Positions 17,673 to 26,225 of a stretch of 64,000 bases of DNA are shown one piece after another. The notes under the pieces are model-generated. The model ran no database searches, was not told the DNA's origin, and worked only from the letters and a program-made list of their open reading frames with translations. The DNA comes from Haloplanus litoreus (lineage in GTDB: Archaea > Halobacteriota > Halobacteria > Halobacteriales > Haloferacaceae), in assembly GCF_042677945.1 (NCBI RefSeq), contig NZ_JBHUDN010000006.1; one strand, written 5' to 3'. Numbering within the stretch: position 1 is the first letter of the stretch; the number at the start of each line of letters is the position of its first letter. The translations under genes were made by a program, and so were the position numbers.

Positions 17673-18830
17673 ATGACAGAGGATTTCTACGACGTACTCG
17701 GAGTCTCCCGAGACGCCTCCGAAGACGAGATCAAACAGGCGTACCGGAAGAAGGCGTCCGAGTACCACCCGGACGTGAGCGACGACCCGAACGCCGAGGA
17801 GAAGTTCAAGAAGGCGAAGAAGGCAAAGGAGGTACTCACCGACGAGGAGAAGCGACAGGCGTACGACCAGATGGGCCACGAACGCTTCGAACAGGCCGAG
17901 AAGCGCGGGGGCTTCGACGGCGGGGGAGGCGGTGCCGGCGGGGCACGCGGCAACCCCTTCGGCGGCGGTGGCGGTGGCGCCGGCGGATTCGAGGACATCT
18001 TCGAGCAGTTCTTCGGCGGTGGCGGCCGCGGCGGCGGCGGTGACCGGCCCCGACAGGGGCGGGACCTGCGTACGTCGCTGCAACTGGATCTGGAGGAGGC
18101 TTTCCAGGGCGTCGAGCGTGAGTTCACCGTCACGCGACCGACGCAGTGTCCGGACTGCGACGGCGAGGGCCACCCACCCGACGCCGACGCGGAGACGTGT
18201 CCGAACTGTGACGGCCGCGGGCAGGTCACCCAGGTGCAACAGACGCCGTTCGGCCGGATGCAACAGACGGGAACCTGTCGCCGCTGTGGTGGCGAGGGCA
18301 CCCTCTACAGCGAGACGTGTTCGACCTGTGGTGGCGAGGGACAGATCCGTGAGGAGTCGACGCTCTCGGTGGACATCCCCGCGGGCATCCGCGACGGGCA
18401 GACCCTCCGGATGGAAGGCGAGGGCGCGCCCGGAGAGAACCGCGGGCCGAACGGCGACCTGCTGATCGAGGTGTCGGTGGCCGACCACCCCGACTTCGAC
18501 AGGGAGGGCGACGACCTGCAGTACCAACACCCAATCTCCTTCCCACAGGCGACGTTCGGGGACACCGTCGAGGTGCCGACGCTCGACGGCACCGTCGAGA
18601 TGGACGTGCCCGCCGGCACACAGAGCGGCGAGACGTTCCGCCTGAAGGGCAAAGGGATGCCACGCCTCCGCCGCCGAGGGCGGGGTGACCTCTACGTCCA
18701 GGTGCAGGTCGTGACGCCGGAGGACCTGAACGAGGAACAGCGCGAGGCACTCAAGCAGTTCGCCGAGGCCGGCGGCGAGGAAGTCGACGTGAAGGAAGGC
18801 TTCTTCGAGCGGATCAAGAGCAGTTTCTGA
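17673..18830 (+). CDS. dnaJ: chaperone DnaJ (Hsp40)
   Basis: A 385-residue type I DnaJ. The J domain (1-70) holds the HPD tripeptide in SEYHPDVSDD. A Gly/Phe-rich region follows (about 85-135). Four zinc-binding CxxCxGxG repeats are seen: CPDCDGEG, CPNCDGRG, CRRCGGEG and CSTCGGEG. The C-terminal substrate-binding domain ends with the conserved GRGDLYVQVQV stretch. It stimulates DnaK ATPase and presents substrates. The next gene begins immediately after its TGA (ATG at 18831), so the two are probably translated together. Confidence 0.98.
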   Translation: MTEDFYDVLGVSRDASEDEIKQAYRKKASEYHPDVSDDPNAEEKFKKAKKAKEVLTDEEKRQAYDQMGHERFEQAEKRGGFDGGGGGAGGARGNPFGGGGGGAGGFEDIFEQFFGGGGRGGGGDRPRQGRDLRTSLQLDLEEAFQGVEREFTVTRPTQCPDCDGEGHPPDADAETCPNCDGRGQVTQVQQTPFGRMQQTGTCRRCGGEGTLYSETCSTCGGEGQIREESTLSVDIPAGIRDGQTLRMEGEGAPGENRGPNGDLLIEVSVADHPDFDREGDDLQYQHPISFPQATFGDTVEVPTLDGTVEMDVPAGTQSGETFRLKGKGMPRLRRRGRGDLYVQVQVVTPEDLNEEQREALKQFAEAGGEEVDVKEGFFERIKSSF

Positions 18831-19526
18831 ATGACCGTCATCGGCGACCTGGTCGGCCGTGACCGCCGAAGCGACCGAGTCGCCCTCCGCATCGCGACTC
18901 GTGACCGCGAGGTGAGCTACCGTGACTTCTGTACGACGGCCTGGAAGGCCGGCCACGCACTCAGCCACCAAGGTGTCCACGAGGGGTCCCGTGTCGCCCT
19001 CGCACCCGACCCGGAACCACAGATCATCGAAACGCTGTTCGGCGCGGCGCTTCTCGGAGCGTGCGTCACCTTCGACGTGGACGCGCCGGGACGGATCGTG
19101 ATGGGTCACGTCGACCGGGAGGCGGCGCTCGACGACGGCGAGCGGAAGGTACTCGTCTACGGTGGCGCGCCGGACGCCGCGACGACGACCCACTGGGAGG
19201 GCGTCGTCTGGAGCGAGAACCCGTCGATGCCACCGGGCGAGCGCTCGCCGGACGACCCGGTGTTGTGCCACGAGGGATCGGCGCAGACACACCGCGACCT
19301 GTTGGCCCGGGCAGAGCGCGTCGTCGACGACGCCGTCCTCGACGCCGAGACGGCCGTCGCGCTTCGCGCACCGCTCGCCGATCCGCGCGCGGTCGTCGCG
19401 GGTGTGATCGCTCCGCTGCTGGTCGGTGGAACGGTCGTCCTGCCCGGCGATGGGGCGGCGGCCGAAGTGGCCGTGAGCGGCGACTCGGTCCCGGAGACGC
19501 GGCGGATCGACCTCGGCGGAGTGTAG
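18831..19526 (+). CDS. truncated adenylate-forming (ANL/acyl-CoA synthetase-like) N-terminal domain
   Basis: A 231-residue protein starting directly after the dnaJ stop. Residues 5-85 align by eye with the N-terminal part of AMP-binding enzymes: a 'R-E-V-S-Y-R-D-F' strand-helix, then EGSRVALAPDPEPQIIETLFGAALLGACVTFDVDA, the usual 'G-D-x-V-x-x-x-x-x-N-x-P-E' and 'x-x-A-x-x-x-x-G-A' region. The later part (PVLCHEGSAQTHRDLLARA, then APLLVGGTVVLPGDGAA) recalls the central half. The Gly/Thr-rich ATP loop is absent, as is the entire C-terminal lid with the catalytic Lys. It is therefore unlikely to activate acids. The frame is clean, so it may be a kept binding domain rather than a pseudogene. Confidence 0.6.
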   Translation: MTVIGDLVGRDRRSDRVALRIATRDREVSYRDFCTTAWKAGHALSHQGVHEGSRVALAPDPEPQIIETLFGAALLGACVTFDVDAPGRIVMGHVDREAALDDGERKVLVYGGAPDAATTTHWEGVVWSENPSMPPGERSPDDPVLCHEGSAQTHRDLLARAERVVDDAVLDAETAVALRAPLADPRAVVAGVIAPLLVGGTVVLPGDGAAAEVAVSGDSVPETRRIDLGGV

Positions 19527-19529
19527 GGG

Positions 19530-20192
19530 TCAGCCAGTCGTTCGGATGCCAAGGACAGCGAGGGCCGAACCGACGACCACGAGCCCCGTACTCCAGAGGA
19601 GGACGAGCCGAGTCAGCGCTGGCGTCCGTTCGAGGACCGGAACGAAGATGGAAAGATCCAACAGCACGACCACCAGCGCCCCGAACGCGTCGAAACCCAG
19701 ATCGAGAGCCGTATCCCGCCACCCGTAGTGGACGAGGACGGGGTCGACGTCGAACCGCTCGCCGACGTCGCGGGCGACGAGTTCGACGAGTTCCCAGAAC
19801 ACGCCGATGGCGACTGTCAACAGGAGTGTGGCGGCCGGCACGGCGAGAGGCGGTTGTCCCGAGTCGGCGCCGCTGACGAGGAGGGCGGCGTAGAGGAGCG
19901 CAGCGACGAGCGCCGCCGACACGGTGTGGGTCAGGTGGTCCCACCACGTGACGGACTCGTAGAGACCGAGCATCCCCAGACAGTGGAGGAAGCCCGCGAC
20001 GGCGACCCACAGCGAGATCGTCGAACCGACGCCCGCGAGGTGGCCAATCGCGAGCGTCGGCAGGACGGCGAGGACGAGGGCGAGGACCGCGTTGACGGTC
20101 ACCGACGGGTCGCGACGTCGGATCCCCTCGAGGAGTGTCCCGCCGATGGCGACCTGTACGGCGAGCGTGAGGGAGCCGAAGACGTCGAACAT
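19530..20192 (-). CDS. integral membrane protein, DUF2238-like
   Basis: A 220-residue protein with about six membrane segments. Polar residues conserved in the DUF2238/YjdF family appear in order: WDHLTHTVSAALVAALLY (in part), FWELVELVARDVG, and WRDTALDLGFDAFGALV. These acidic and His residues sit at helix ends and could form a binding site. The function of the family is unknown. The start at 20192 (MFDVFGS) is the first ATG with a membrane segment after it. The gene converges with the ANL-like fragment, leaving 3 nt between the two stops. Confidence 0.7.
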   Translation of the reverse strand: MFDVFGSLTLAVQVAIGGTLLEGIRRRDPSVTVNAVLALVLAVLPTLAIGHLAGVGSTISLWVAVAGFLHCLGMLGLYESVTWWDHLTHTVSAALVAALLYAALLVSGADSGQPPLAVPAATLLLTVAIGVFWELVELVARDVGERFDVDPVLVHYGWRDTALDLGFDAFGALVVVLLDLSIFVPVLERTPALTRLVLLWSTGLVVVGSALAVLGIRTTG

Positions 20193-20205
20193 CGATACGG
20201 TTGGA

Positions 20206-20841
20206 TTAGTCGTCCCTCGGGGAGGTGAGAGTGGGACCGTCGATCCGGTATCGGGCGGGAAGGTACGGGCGCGTCCACGTCGGCAGGGCCGACACGAGGC
20301 GTTCGACGAGGGCGGGGAGGGTGCGGCGGACCGCGGTGTAGACGGCGGCAACGGTCAGGGAACCGGCGACGAGCCACGAGTAGGGGGCGTCGACGACGAC
20401 GAGGAGGGGGACAGCCAGCACTGTCGCGAGGAGGAGGTCGGACGGCGACCCGTCGTACCGAACCCCCGGACGCGGCGCGATCCAGCGGCCGTGGTAGTGG
20501 TCGTAGACCGCGCGACGGGAAGTGCCCTCCCACGGTCGGAGTTCCAGACCGCCGCCGTAGGCGTCGGCGACGCAGTGAACCGCCGCCGCGAGGAAGAGCG
20601 ACGCGAGGGCGGCGGCCGACGTCGACGGCACCAACAGCGCGGCGAGGACCCCGATCCCGCCGGCCACCGAGTAGTAGACCGGGTAGTGGAGAGTCTTCCG
20701 GTGACCGACGTACATATCCAGGTCGGGGAGGACACCCCCCAGGAACCCGGCGACGAGGGCGGTGCTCGAAAGTTCGGGCATCGCGAGTGCCACCGGGAGC
20801 GCCACCAGCATCCCACCGATGGCGTGGGTCGGCAACATCAT
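20206..20841 (-). CDS. membrane-bound metal-dependent hydrolase-like protein (DUF457/YdjM)
   Basis: A 211-residue membrane protein. It starts MMLPTHAIGGML, then GGVLPDLDMYVGHRKTLHYPV, with the His and Asp pattern (TH, PDLD, HRxxxH) typical of DUF457 proteins, and a later AAVHCVADAYGGG. The family has a predicted metal site at the membrane face and includes a LexA-regulated inner-membrane protein in E. coli. It ends 13 nt upstream of the start of the DUF2238-like gene on the same strand, so the two are probably one unit. Reaction unknown. Confidence 0.75.
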   Translation of the reverse strand: MMLPTHAIGGMLVALPVALAMPELSSTALVAGFLGGVLPDLDMYVGHRKTLHYPVYYSVAGGIGVLAALLVPSTSAAALASLFLAAAVHCVADAYGGGLELRPWEGTSRRAVYDHYHGRWIAPRPGVRYDGSPSDLLLATVLAVPLLVVVDAPYSWLVAGSLTVAAVYTAVRRTLPALVERLVSALPTWTRPYLPARYRIDGPTLTSPRDD

Positions 20842-20989
20842 CTCGTCGGCACAGAGGCGGTACGGCCGTTTGAGGATGTCGGTTACTTGAATAGCGGAAG
20901 ACCGACAGGGGGAGAACGGACGACTATCGGCGGACTGCTACCCGATTCCGACACCGCAGTCGGCGGCCTATGTCACCGGCGGGCATAGG

Positions 20990-20997
20990 TTTATAAC
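20990..20997 (+). promoter_or_regulatory. TATA box for the fatty acid transporter gene
   Basis: TTTATAAC, about 28-35 nt before the ATG at 21025. This is the clearest TATA element in the 183-nt divergent space 20842-21024. Confidence 0.6.
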
Positions 20998-21024
20998 CGA
21001 TTATCATGTCGCTTGTGAACGTCT

Positions 21025-22422
21025 ATGACAGCAAGACAGAGCGTGCAATCGTTCGGTCGAACGATGGCGGACTGGTCGGAGAAGTGGGTTCCCAGCCCGT
21101 TCCTGTTTGCGGTGATCCTGACGATCATCGCCTACGTGGCCGCGATAGCGTTCACACCGGACGGGCCGTATGAAAACATCCAGAACTGGTACGACGGATT
21201 CTGGACCCTCCTGACGTTCGCGATGCAGATGGTGTTGATCCTGGTCACGGGGTACGCCGTCGCCGACTCCGATTTCGTCAGTAGCTACCTGGACAAACTG
21301 GCGTCGATTCCGAACGACAACACACAGGCGGCGGCGCTCGTGGCGGCCGTCTCCCTGTTGTTCGGGTACTTCCACTGGGGTATCGGACTCATCGTCGGCG
21401 CCATCTTCGCCATCTTCGTGGCGCGCGCGGGCCACGAACGGGGCAAGACGTTCCACTATCCGATCCTCTGTGCGGCGGGCTATACGAGCCAGACCATCTG
21501 GCACGTCGGCCCGTCGACGAGTGCGGGACTGCTCTCCGCGACGGAAGATCACCCGTTCCAGGATATCATCGGCATCGTTCCGCTGAACGAGAGCGTGTTC
21601 ACCATCTACGCGCTGGGCATCGCGGTACTGGTGTTCCTGACGGTCATCCCCGTCCTGGCGTTTCTCGCCCCGGAGGAGGAGGACGCGACGGGTATCGACG
21701 ATTACGCCCCAAGCCTGCTCAAGGACGACGCCCCCGAGGACACCGTCGCCGACGGCGGCACCGCGGCGGCGACCGGCGTCAGTCGGTCGCCGGCGGACCG
21801 CCTCAACGACAGTCGGGCCATCGCCTACCTCATCGGTCTGGGCATGATGGTGTACGTGATCAACTACTTCGTCACCGCCGGCGGCATCGGCGAAGCACTC
21901 GACCTCAACGTGTTCAACTTCACGTTCATCGCCCTCGGCCTGTTCTTGCACAAGACGCCCGCAGCGTACATGGAGACCATCCGTGACGCCACGGAGGGGG
22001 CAGCCGGCATCATCCTGCAGTTCCCCTTCTACGCGGGGATTCTGGGCATCATCAGCAACTCCGGGCTCTCCGACCTGATCGCCGAGGGTCTGCTCGCGGT
22101 GGCGACACCGCAGACGTTCCCGGTCATCGCGTGGCTCCTCGGTGGCGTCATGAATCTGTTCGTCCCGAGCGGTGGCGGCGAGTGGGGCATCATCGGCGGC
22201 GTCGTCGGAAGCGCGGCGGTCGAACTCGGCGTGCCGCCGGGCAAGGCTATCGTCGCCTACGGCGTCGGTGACATGTGGACGAACATGTTCCAGCCGTTCT
22301 GGGCCATCCCGCTGCTCGGCCTGACGAAGGTTCGCGCTCGGGATATCCTCGGGTACACCATGATCGTGATGGTCGTGCTGTTCCCGGTGTTCGCCATCGG
22401 CCTGTACTTCCTGCCGTACTGA
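21025..22422 (+). CDS. atoE: short-chain fatty acid transporter, AtoE family
   Basis: A 465-residue membrane protein of the AtoE/COG2031 family with about 11-12 hydrophobic segments. Landmarks are ADWSEKWVPSPFLFA at the N-terminus, GYFHWGIGLIVGAIFA, AAGYTSQTIWHVGPS, and near the C-terminus NLFVPSGGGEWGIIGG, the most conserved stretch. The family is linked to uptake of acetoacetate or short-chain acids. A loop of about 50 residues, rich in Asp and Ala, splits the protein around residue 220-255. Substrate is inferred from family only; propionyl-CoA carboxylase genes in the same window would suit such acids. Confidence 0.88.
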   Translation: MTARQSVQSFGRTMADWSEKWVPSPFLFAVILTIIAYVAAIAFTPDGPYENIQNWYDGFWTLLTFAMQMVLILVTGYAVADSDFVSSYLDKLASIPNDNTQAAALVAAVSLLFGYFHWGIGLIVGAIFAIFVARAGHERGKTFHYPILCAAGYTSQTIWHVGPSTSAGLLSATEDHPFQDIIGIVPLNESVFTIYALGIAVLVFLTVIPVLAFLAPEEEDATGIDDYAPSLLKDDAPEDTVADGGTAAATGVSRSPADRLNDSRAIAYLIGLGMMVYVINYFVTAGGIGEALDLNVFNFTFIALGLFLHKTPAAYMETIRDATEGAAGIILQFPFYAGILGIISNSGLSDLIAEGLLAVATPQTFPVIAWLLGGVMNLFVPSGGGEWGIIGGVVGSAAVELGVPPGKAIVAYGVGDMWTNMFQPFWAIPLLGLTKVRARDILGYTMIVMVVLFPVFAIGLYFLPY

Positions 22423-22470
22423 GCGCCGTCGCGACTCCGGTCACCCTGTGACCGGATTTCTCACCGGTCC

Positions 22471-23099
22471 CTACGCGAGCGCCTCGACGAACCAGTCGGC
22501 CGCACGGTCGGCCATCACTTCGAGTTCCCCGTCTCCCTCGAAGAGGTGACCGGCGCCGGGGACGACGTGCAGGTCCTTCTCGCAGGTGAGTTCCTCGAAC
22601 GCCCGGCGATTGAGTTCGAGCACCTCCGTGTCGGCACCGCCCACGACGAACAGCGTCGGCGCCCGTACGTCGGCGAGCGCGTCGCTCGCCATGTCGACGC
22701 GTCCACCACGGGAGACGACGGCGTCGACGTCGTCGNNNNNNNNNNNNNNNNNNGGGCGCCCGTACTGGCGCCGAAGTACCCGAGGCGCAGATCGGCGGTG
22801 GTCTCGCGCGTCCATAGCCACTCGGTGACGGCGATCAATCGCTCCGTCAGCAGGGAGATGTCGAATCGGTTCTCCCGGTTTCGGTCTTCGGCCTCCGTGA
22901 GCAGGTCGAACAGCAGCGTCCCGATACCGTGTTCGCGGATCACGTCGGCGACGTAGTTGTTGCGCGGACTGTGCCGGCTGGACCCACTGCCGTGGGCGAA
23001 GACGACCAGTCCCGGGGCGTCCGCCGGCACCGAGAGCGACCCGTCGAGTTTGACGCCGTCTGCCGGGATGGAGACGGTCGATTCGGGCGGGGAAGTCAT
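22471..23099 (-). CDS. alpha/beta hydrolase, dienelactone-hydrolase type (gap inside)
   Basis: The N-terminal part (from ATG 23099) has the oxyanion-region VVFAHGSGSSRHSPRNNYVA and the nucleophile elbow GASTG (GxSxG). The C-terminal part has the acid loop VVGGADTEVLELN and the catalytic His in VPGAGHLFEGDGE. The two parts are in different frames because the 18-base gap (22736-22753) just after the elbow is mis-sized; a short Ala-rich stretch is missing. I read this as one intact gene. It is probably a cytoplasmic esterase or lactonase of unknown substrate. Confidence 0.85.
22736..22753. other. assembly gap (18 N), wrong length
   Basis: Lies in the alpha/beta hydrolase. Coding frame differs on the two sides, so the true missing length is not 18. 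Confidence 0.97.
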
Positions 23100-23256
23100 G
23101 TGTGAACGTAAGGCACGGACCGCTCTGTACGACCGGGGCTGTTGTCACCCGACGGGAACCATCGGCGTACTTTTGTTACAGAGTGTATAACTTTCGGCGG
23201 CACCGAGAACCCCTCCACGGGGCGCCGACGTGCGGCCGATACGAGGCGATACACCA

Positions 23257-24474
23257 ATGGACATCACAGACATCATTTCCCGAGAGTACGTAGAGTTCGC
23301 CCCCGAAACGCGGGCATCGAAACTGGTCGGGGCGTTCGACGATCCGTCGGTCGCCGGCGTCGTCGTCGTCGGGGACGAGTTCGAAGGGGTCGTCACGAGA
23401 CGGCAACTCGCCACGTCACACCACCAGCCGAACGAGACGGTCGGCTCGCTGGTCTGGCACGTGCCCCGACTCGACCCGGACGAGGACGTACGCGAGGTGG
23501 CACAACTCATGATCGACAGCGACTCCAAACTGCTACCCGTCTTCGATGGCGGCACGCTGACGGGCGTCGTCACCGCGGACGGGGTACTCCGGGCAGTGCA
23601 GTCGTTCCTCGACGCGGCGACGGTGGCCCAGGCGATGACGTCCGACATCGTATCACTCGAACCGGACGCGACCCTCGGCGAAGCCCTCCACGACTTCCGG
23701 GAGCACCGCATCACGCATCTCCCGGTGGTCGAGGCGGGATCCGTCACGGGCATTCTGAGCCTCTACGACGTGATGGGGCTGACGGTGCGCTCGTCCCAGC
23801 GGAGTCAGGGCGGCGACGCGAGCGGGACGGACTCCTTCGGTGGCGGGCTTTCGGAGAGCGCTGGCCGGTCGCGCGGCGGCGGCTTCGGCGCCCGCGAGGG
23901 GGAACTGCAGCGGATTCTGGATTTCCCCGTCAGGGACGTGATGACGTCGCCGGTCCGCACCGTCGACCGGGAGGAGACCCTCGACGTGGCCGTCGACGCG
24001 ATGTTCGACGTCGGCGGATCGTCGCTGGTCGTCACGGAGGACGGGGACCCGGTCGGCATCGTCACGAAGACGGACGTCCTCGACTCCCTGACGTGGGAGG
24101 CGGGCGGCAACCGGAGCGTCCAACTCTACGGCAGCGACCTGCTGGACGACGTGAGCTACGAGGAGGTGGTCGCGATGATCGACGGACTGGACGACCGGGA
24201 TCACGGCATGAACGTCATCGACGCCAAGATCCACCTCCACGAACACGACGAGATGCTCCGCGGGACGCCGCTGTTGCTCGCACGTATCCGCCTGCACACC
24301 GACGACGGCCAGTACATCGCTTCCGGCGAAGGGTACGGCGCACGGCACGCGATCAACGAGGCGCGGGACGTGCTCCAGCGACAGATTCGCGACCAGAAGA
24401 CCCACGGGAAGACGAAAAAACACCCGGACGAGGCGTTCTGGGAGAAGCGATTCGGCTGGCTCCTCGAAGCCTGA
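23257..24474 (+). CDS. four-CBS-domain protein with C-terminal HPF-like domain
   Basis: A 405-residue protein. Three CBS motifs follow one another in residues 1-178 and a fourth lies at about 222-280 (the stretch FPVRDVMTSPVRTVDREET marks its start). A Gly/Ser-rich linker (about 185-215) joins them. The last 120 residues (MNVIDAKIHLHEHDEM, then LLARIRLHTDDGQYIASGEG, then GYGARHAINEARDVLQRQI) have the beta-alpha pattern of the sigma-54 modulation/HPF ribosome-hibernation domain. CBS pairs bind adenine nucleotides, so an energy-sensing ribosome factor is possible; an archaeal factor with CBS plus ribosome-binding domains has been reported. The start is the ATG at 23257. Confidence 0.8.
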   Translation: MDITDIISREYVEFAPETRASKLVGAFDDPSVAGVVVVGDEFEGVVTRRQLATSHHQPNETVGSLVWHVPRLDPDEDVREVAQLMIDSDSKLLPVFDGGTLTGVVTADGVLRAVQSFLDAATVAQAMTSDIVSLEPDATLGEALHDFREHRITHLPVVEAGSVTGILSLYDVMGLTVRSSQRSQGGDASGTDSFGGGLSESAGRSRGGGFGAREGELQRILDFPVRDVMTSPVRTVDREETLDVAVDAMFDVGGSSLVVTEDGDPVGIVTKTDVLDSLTWEAGGNRSVQLYGSDLLDDVSYEEVVAMIDGLDDRDHGMNVIDAKIHLHEHDEMLRGTPLLLARIRLHTDDGQYIASGEGYGARHAINEARDVLQRQIRDQKTHGKTKKHPDEAFWEKRFGWLLEA

Positions 24475-24595
24475 GCGACGGGCGTCGCTCCCGCGAACGC
24501 ACCCATTCCGGACGTGCCGTTCCCGCGTGTACAGTTCCCACACGATAAGAACGGGCGACGCCATTGATTACGTACTCCGAACGAGTGTCAACTGC

Positions 24596-25057
24596 ATGAA
24601 ATTCGACGAGTTCACCGGCACGGTACAGCACCGTCTCGAACTCCCCGGCACCGGCGAAACCCTTCGGGCCATCCGTGCGACGTTGATGACGCTCGGCCAG
24701 CGGATTCCCGCCGGGGCCGCCGAGGACCTCGCCGCCTCGCTACCGATAGAGATCAAGTGGTACATGACCGGCGCCGTCCACGAACACGGCCAACGCTTCG
24801 ACTGGGCGGAGTTCATCACACGAGTCAGCGATATCGAAAACGCGGACCGGGCCGACGCGGCCTACCACGCACAGGTCATCGTCGACATGATTCACGACCT
24901 GGTGCCAGCCTCGGACTTTCGGCAACTCCGCGACCAGCTCCCGGAGAGCGAGGACGACGAGAACTGGCGGAAGCTGTTCGAACTGACCGACGCGGGCGGG
25001 TGGAGTGAGGCGAACGAAGCCCAGACGGGTGGCGGCCCCCAAGAGACCGACGAGTAA
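24596..25057 (+). CDS. DUF2267 family protein
   Basis: A 153-residue soluble helical protein beginning MKFDEFTGTVQHRLELPG. It contains RATLMTLGQRIPAGAAEDLAASLP, the central conserved region of DUF2267, then IKWYMTG and a second helical repeat. The family has no established role. The ATG at 24596 is chosen as it begins the conserved region; longer in-frame starts reach into the spacer after the CBS gene. tRNA-Ser follows 24 nt downstream on the same strand. Confidence 0.82.
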   Translation: MKFDEFTGTVQHRLELPGTGETLRAIRATLMTLGQRIPAGAAEDLAASLPIEIKWYMTGAVHEHGQRFDWAEFITRVSDIENADRADAAYHAQVIVDMIHDLVPASDFRQLRDQLPESEDDENWRKLFELTDAGGWSEANEAQTGGGPQETDE

Positions 25058-25081
25058 TCGACCCGTCGGAGTCGCACGGTC

Positions 25082-25165
25082 GGTGGGATGACGGAGTGGA
25101 CTATCGTGCCTGCCTGGAAAGCAGGTGGCCGCGAGGCCTCGTGGGTTCGAATCCCACTCCCACCG
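25082..25165 (+). tRNA. tRNA-Ser (anticodon GGA)
   Basis: Folds as a class II tRNA. Acceptor GGTGGGA (25082-25088) pairs with TCCCACC (25158-25164), discriminator G at 25165. The D arm is closed by ACG/CGT. Anticodon stem CCTGC/GCAGG holds loop CTGGAAA with anticodon GGA at 25116-25118. A long variable arm (GGCC-GCGA-GGCC) and T arm GTGGG-TTCGAAT-CCCAC follow. CCA is not encoded, and no intron is seen. It reads UCC and UCU codons. Confidence 0.95.
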
Positions 25166-25461
25166 CTGAACCGTGAGCGTCAGCGAGCGGTTCGCGGTAC
25201 GGGGAGTCGAATCAGGAAATGAAACTGCCGGCGGTCGGCGCCCCCGCGGGGAAACGAGAGCCGCTGGGCCCGGCGTCCGTCGCGGCTCGGGCGAATTCGT
25301 ACCGGTCCCCCGTTCGACGGCGCAGTCGAAGCCGCGTTGCCGGACGGGGCGCACCGTCGGACGCTCGCTACAGGCATCCGACATCTCCCAAGAGCACGAA
25401 CGTCCCGGGAGTTCGATCCGGAGATCGTCCGCACGTCGTCACGGACGCCCACCGGCGCCGC
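25166..25461. other. intergenic spacer after tRNA-Ser
   Basis: About 296 nt with no convincing gene on either strand. It is GC-rich, with several short frames that lack family likeness, and shows no integrase, direct repeat of the tRNA 3' end or other sign of an integrated element. Confidence 0.6.
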
Positions 25462-25611
25462 TCACTCCGAGTAGCCTTCCTGCAGGAACGTCCCTTCCGT
25501 CTCGTACATCGAGATCAGTTCCTCGATCAGCTCCTCGTAGGTCTCGTCTTCCTCGAGGTGGTCGTCCAGGCGTGCTCTGAGTTCGTCGCTGATTTCGAGC
25601 GTGTAGGGCAT
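25462..25611 (-). CDS. 49-residue haloarchaeal protein, paralogue A
   Basis: A short acidic protein of 49 residues: it begins MPYTLEISDELRARLDDHLE and ends with LISMYETEGTFLQEGYSE. The first part looks like a ribbon-helix-helix strand and helix (xLEIxDELxxxLDxHL), as in antitoxin-like regulators, and the rest is a helix with ELIEELISMYE. A second protein of the same length and pattern lies at 52609-52758. I do not know a function; the pattern resembles small haloarchaeal families sometimes annotated as DUF7557. The start at 25611 is chosen to match the paralogue. Confidence 0.8.
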   Translation of the reverse strand: MPYTLEISDELRARLDDHLEEDETYEELIEELISMYETEGTFLQEGYSE

Positions 25612-25728
25612 GAGACGGAGAGGTATCGGTGTCACGGCCACAAATAGGCCGCCGGCTATTCTCACGAAGTAGTAACTAATCGAACAAAACGAACATCGAA
25701 CTTCCCATCGCGCTGGAACGACGTCTCC

Positions 25729-25736
25729 GTTTAACC
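25729..25736 (+). promoter_or_regulatory. TATA-like box for the UspA gene
   Basis: GTTTAACC, about 27 nt before the ATG at 25761; suggests a leaderless mRNA. Confidence 0.45.
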
Positions 25737-25760
25737 TCGGTTCGCGACTTACGGGTTGTT

Positions 25761-26210
25761 ATGAAGCTTCTCGTCGCGGTGGACGGCTCCGAGGAAGCGA
25801 ACGAGGCGCTAGCGTACGCGACCGATATCGCGGACGCGACGAACGGATCGGTGACGGTGGCCTACGCCGTCGACCCGGCCATCTACGACCGGGGTGGAAC
25901 GGGGCCCATCTCGTCGCTCTCGGATGCCGAGCAGCGACTCGTCATCGAGAACATCGAGGACACCGAAAATCGGGGGCTAGAGGTCCTCGACGACGCCACC
26001 GACTTCGCGGCCGACCTTGGCCAAGAGGTAGAGACGGAACTCCTCTACGGCACTCCGGTCGTTGCCATCACCGATTTCGCCGAGGAGGAGGGGTTCGACA
26101 CCATCGTGGTCGGCCACCGCGGCCGGTCGGAGCGAACGGAGCGACTGCTCGGGAGCGTCGCCAAGGGGATCGTCGAGCGGACGACGGTCACCGTCACCGT
26201 TGTCCGCTAA
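25761..26210 (+). CDS. universal stress protein, UspA family
   Basis: A 149-residue single-domain Usp. It begins MKLLVAVDGSEEANEAL and ends with the ATP-binding pattern GHRGRSERTERLLGS (G-2x-G-9x-G-S), followed by a final strand VTVTVV. ATP-binding Usp proteins usually act in stress survival in the cytoplasm. It is a lone gene with a promoter of its own and is convergent with the PAC2 gene. Confidence 0.93.
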   Translation: MKLLVAVDGSEEANEALAYATDIADATNGSVTVAYAVDPAIYDRGGTGPISSLSDAEQRLVIENIEDTENRGLEVLDDATDFAADLGQEVETELLYGTPVVAITDFAEEEGFDTIVVGHRGRSERTERLLGSVAKGIVERTTVTVTVVR

Positions 26211-26225
26211 CCGCCGTCGGGACGG

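Noticed and set aside
21006..21030. Earlier ATG before the fatty acid transporter gene
   Set aside because: It is in another frame and gives no membrane protein; the ATG at 21025 begins the conserved sequence.
22471..23148. Two separate hydrolase fragments or a frameshift mutation
   Set aside because: The frame change coincides with a mis-sized gap, so an intact gene is the simpler reading; the same holds for the DNA ligase.
24596..25057. DUF2267 gene as a mobile element part
   Set aside because: Base use matches the neighbours and no repeats or transposase are near.
25082..25461. tRNA-Ser as an integration site
   Set aside because: No integrase, no repeat of the tRNA 3' end, and core genes follow at once.
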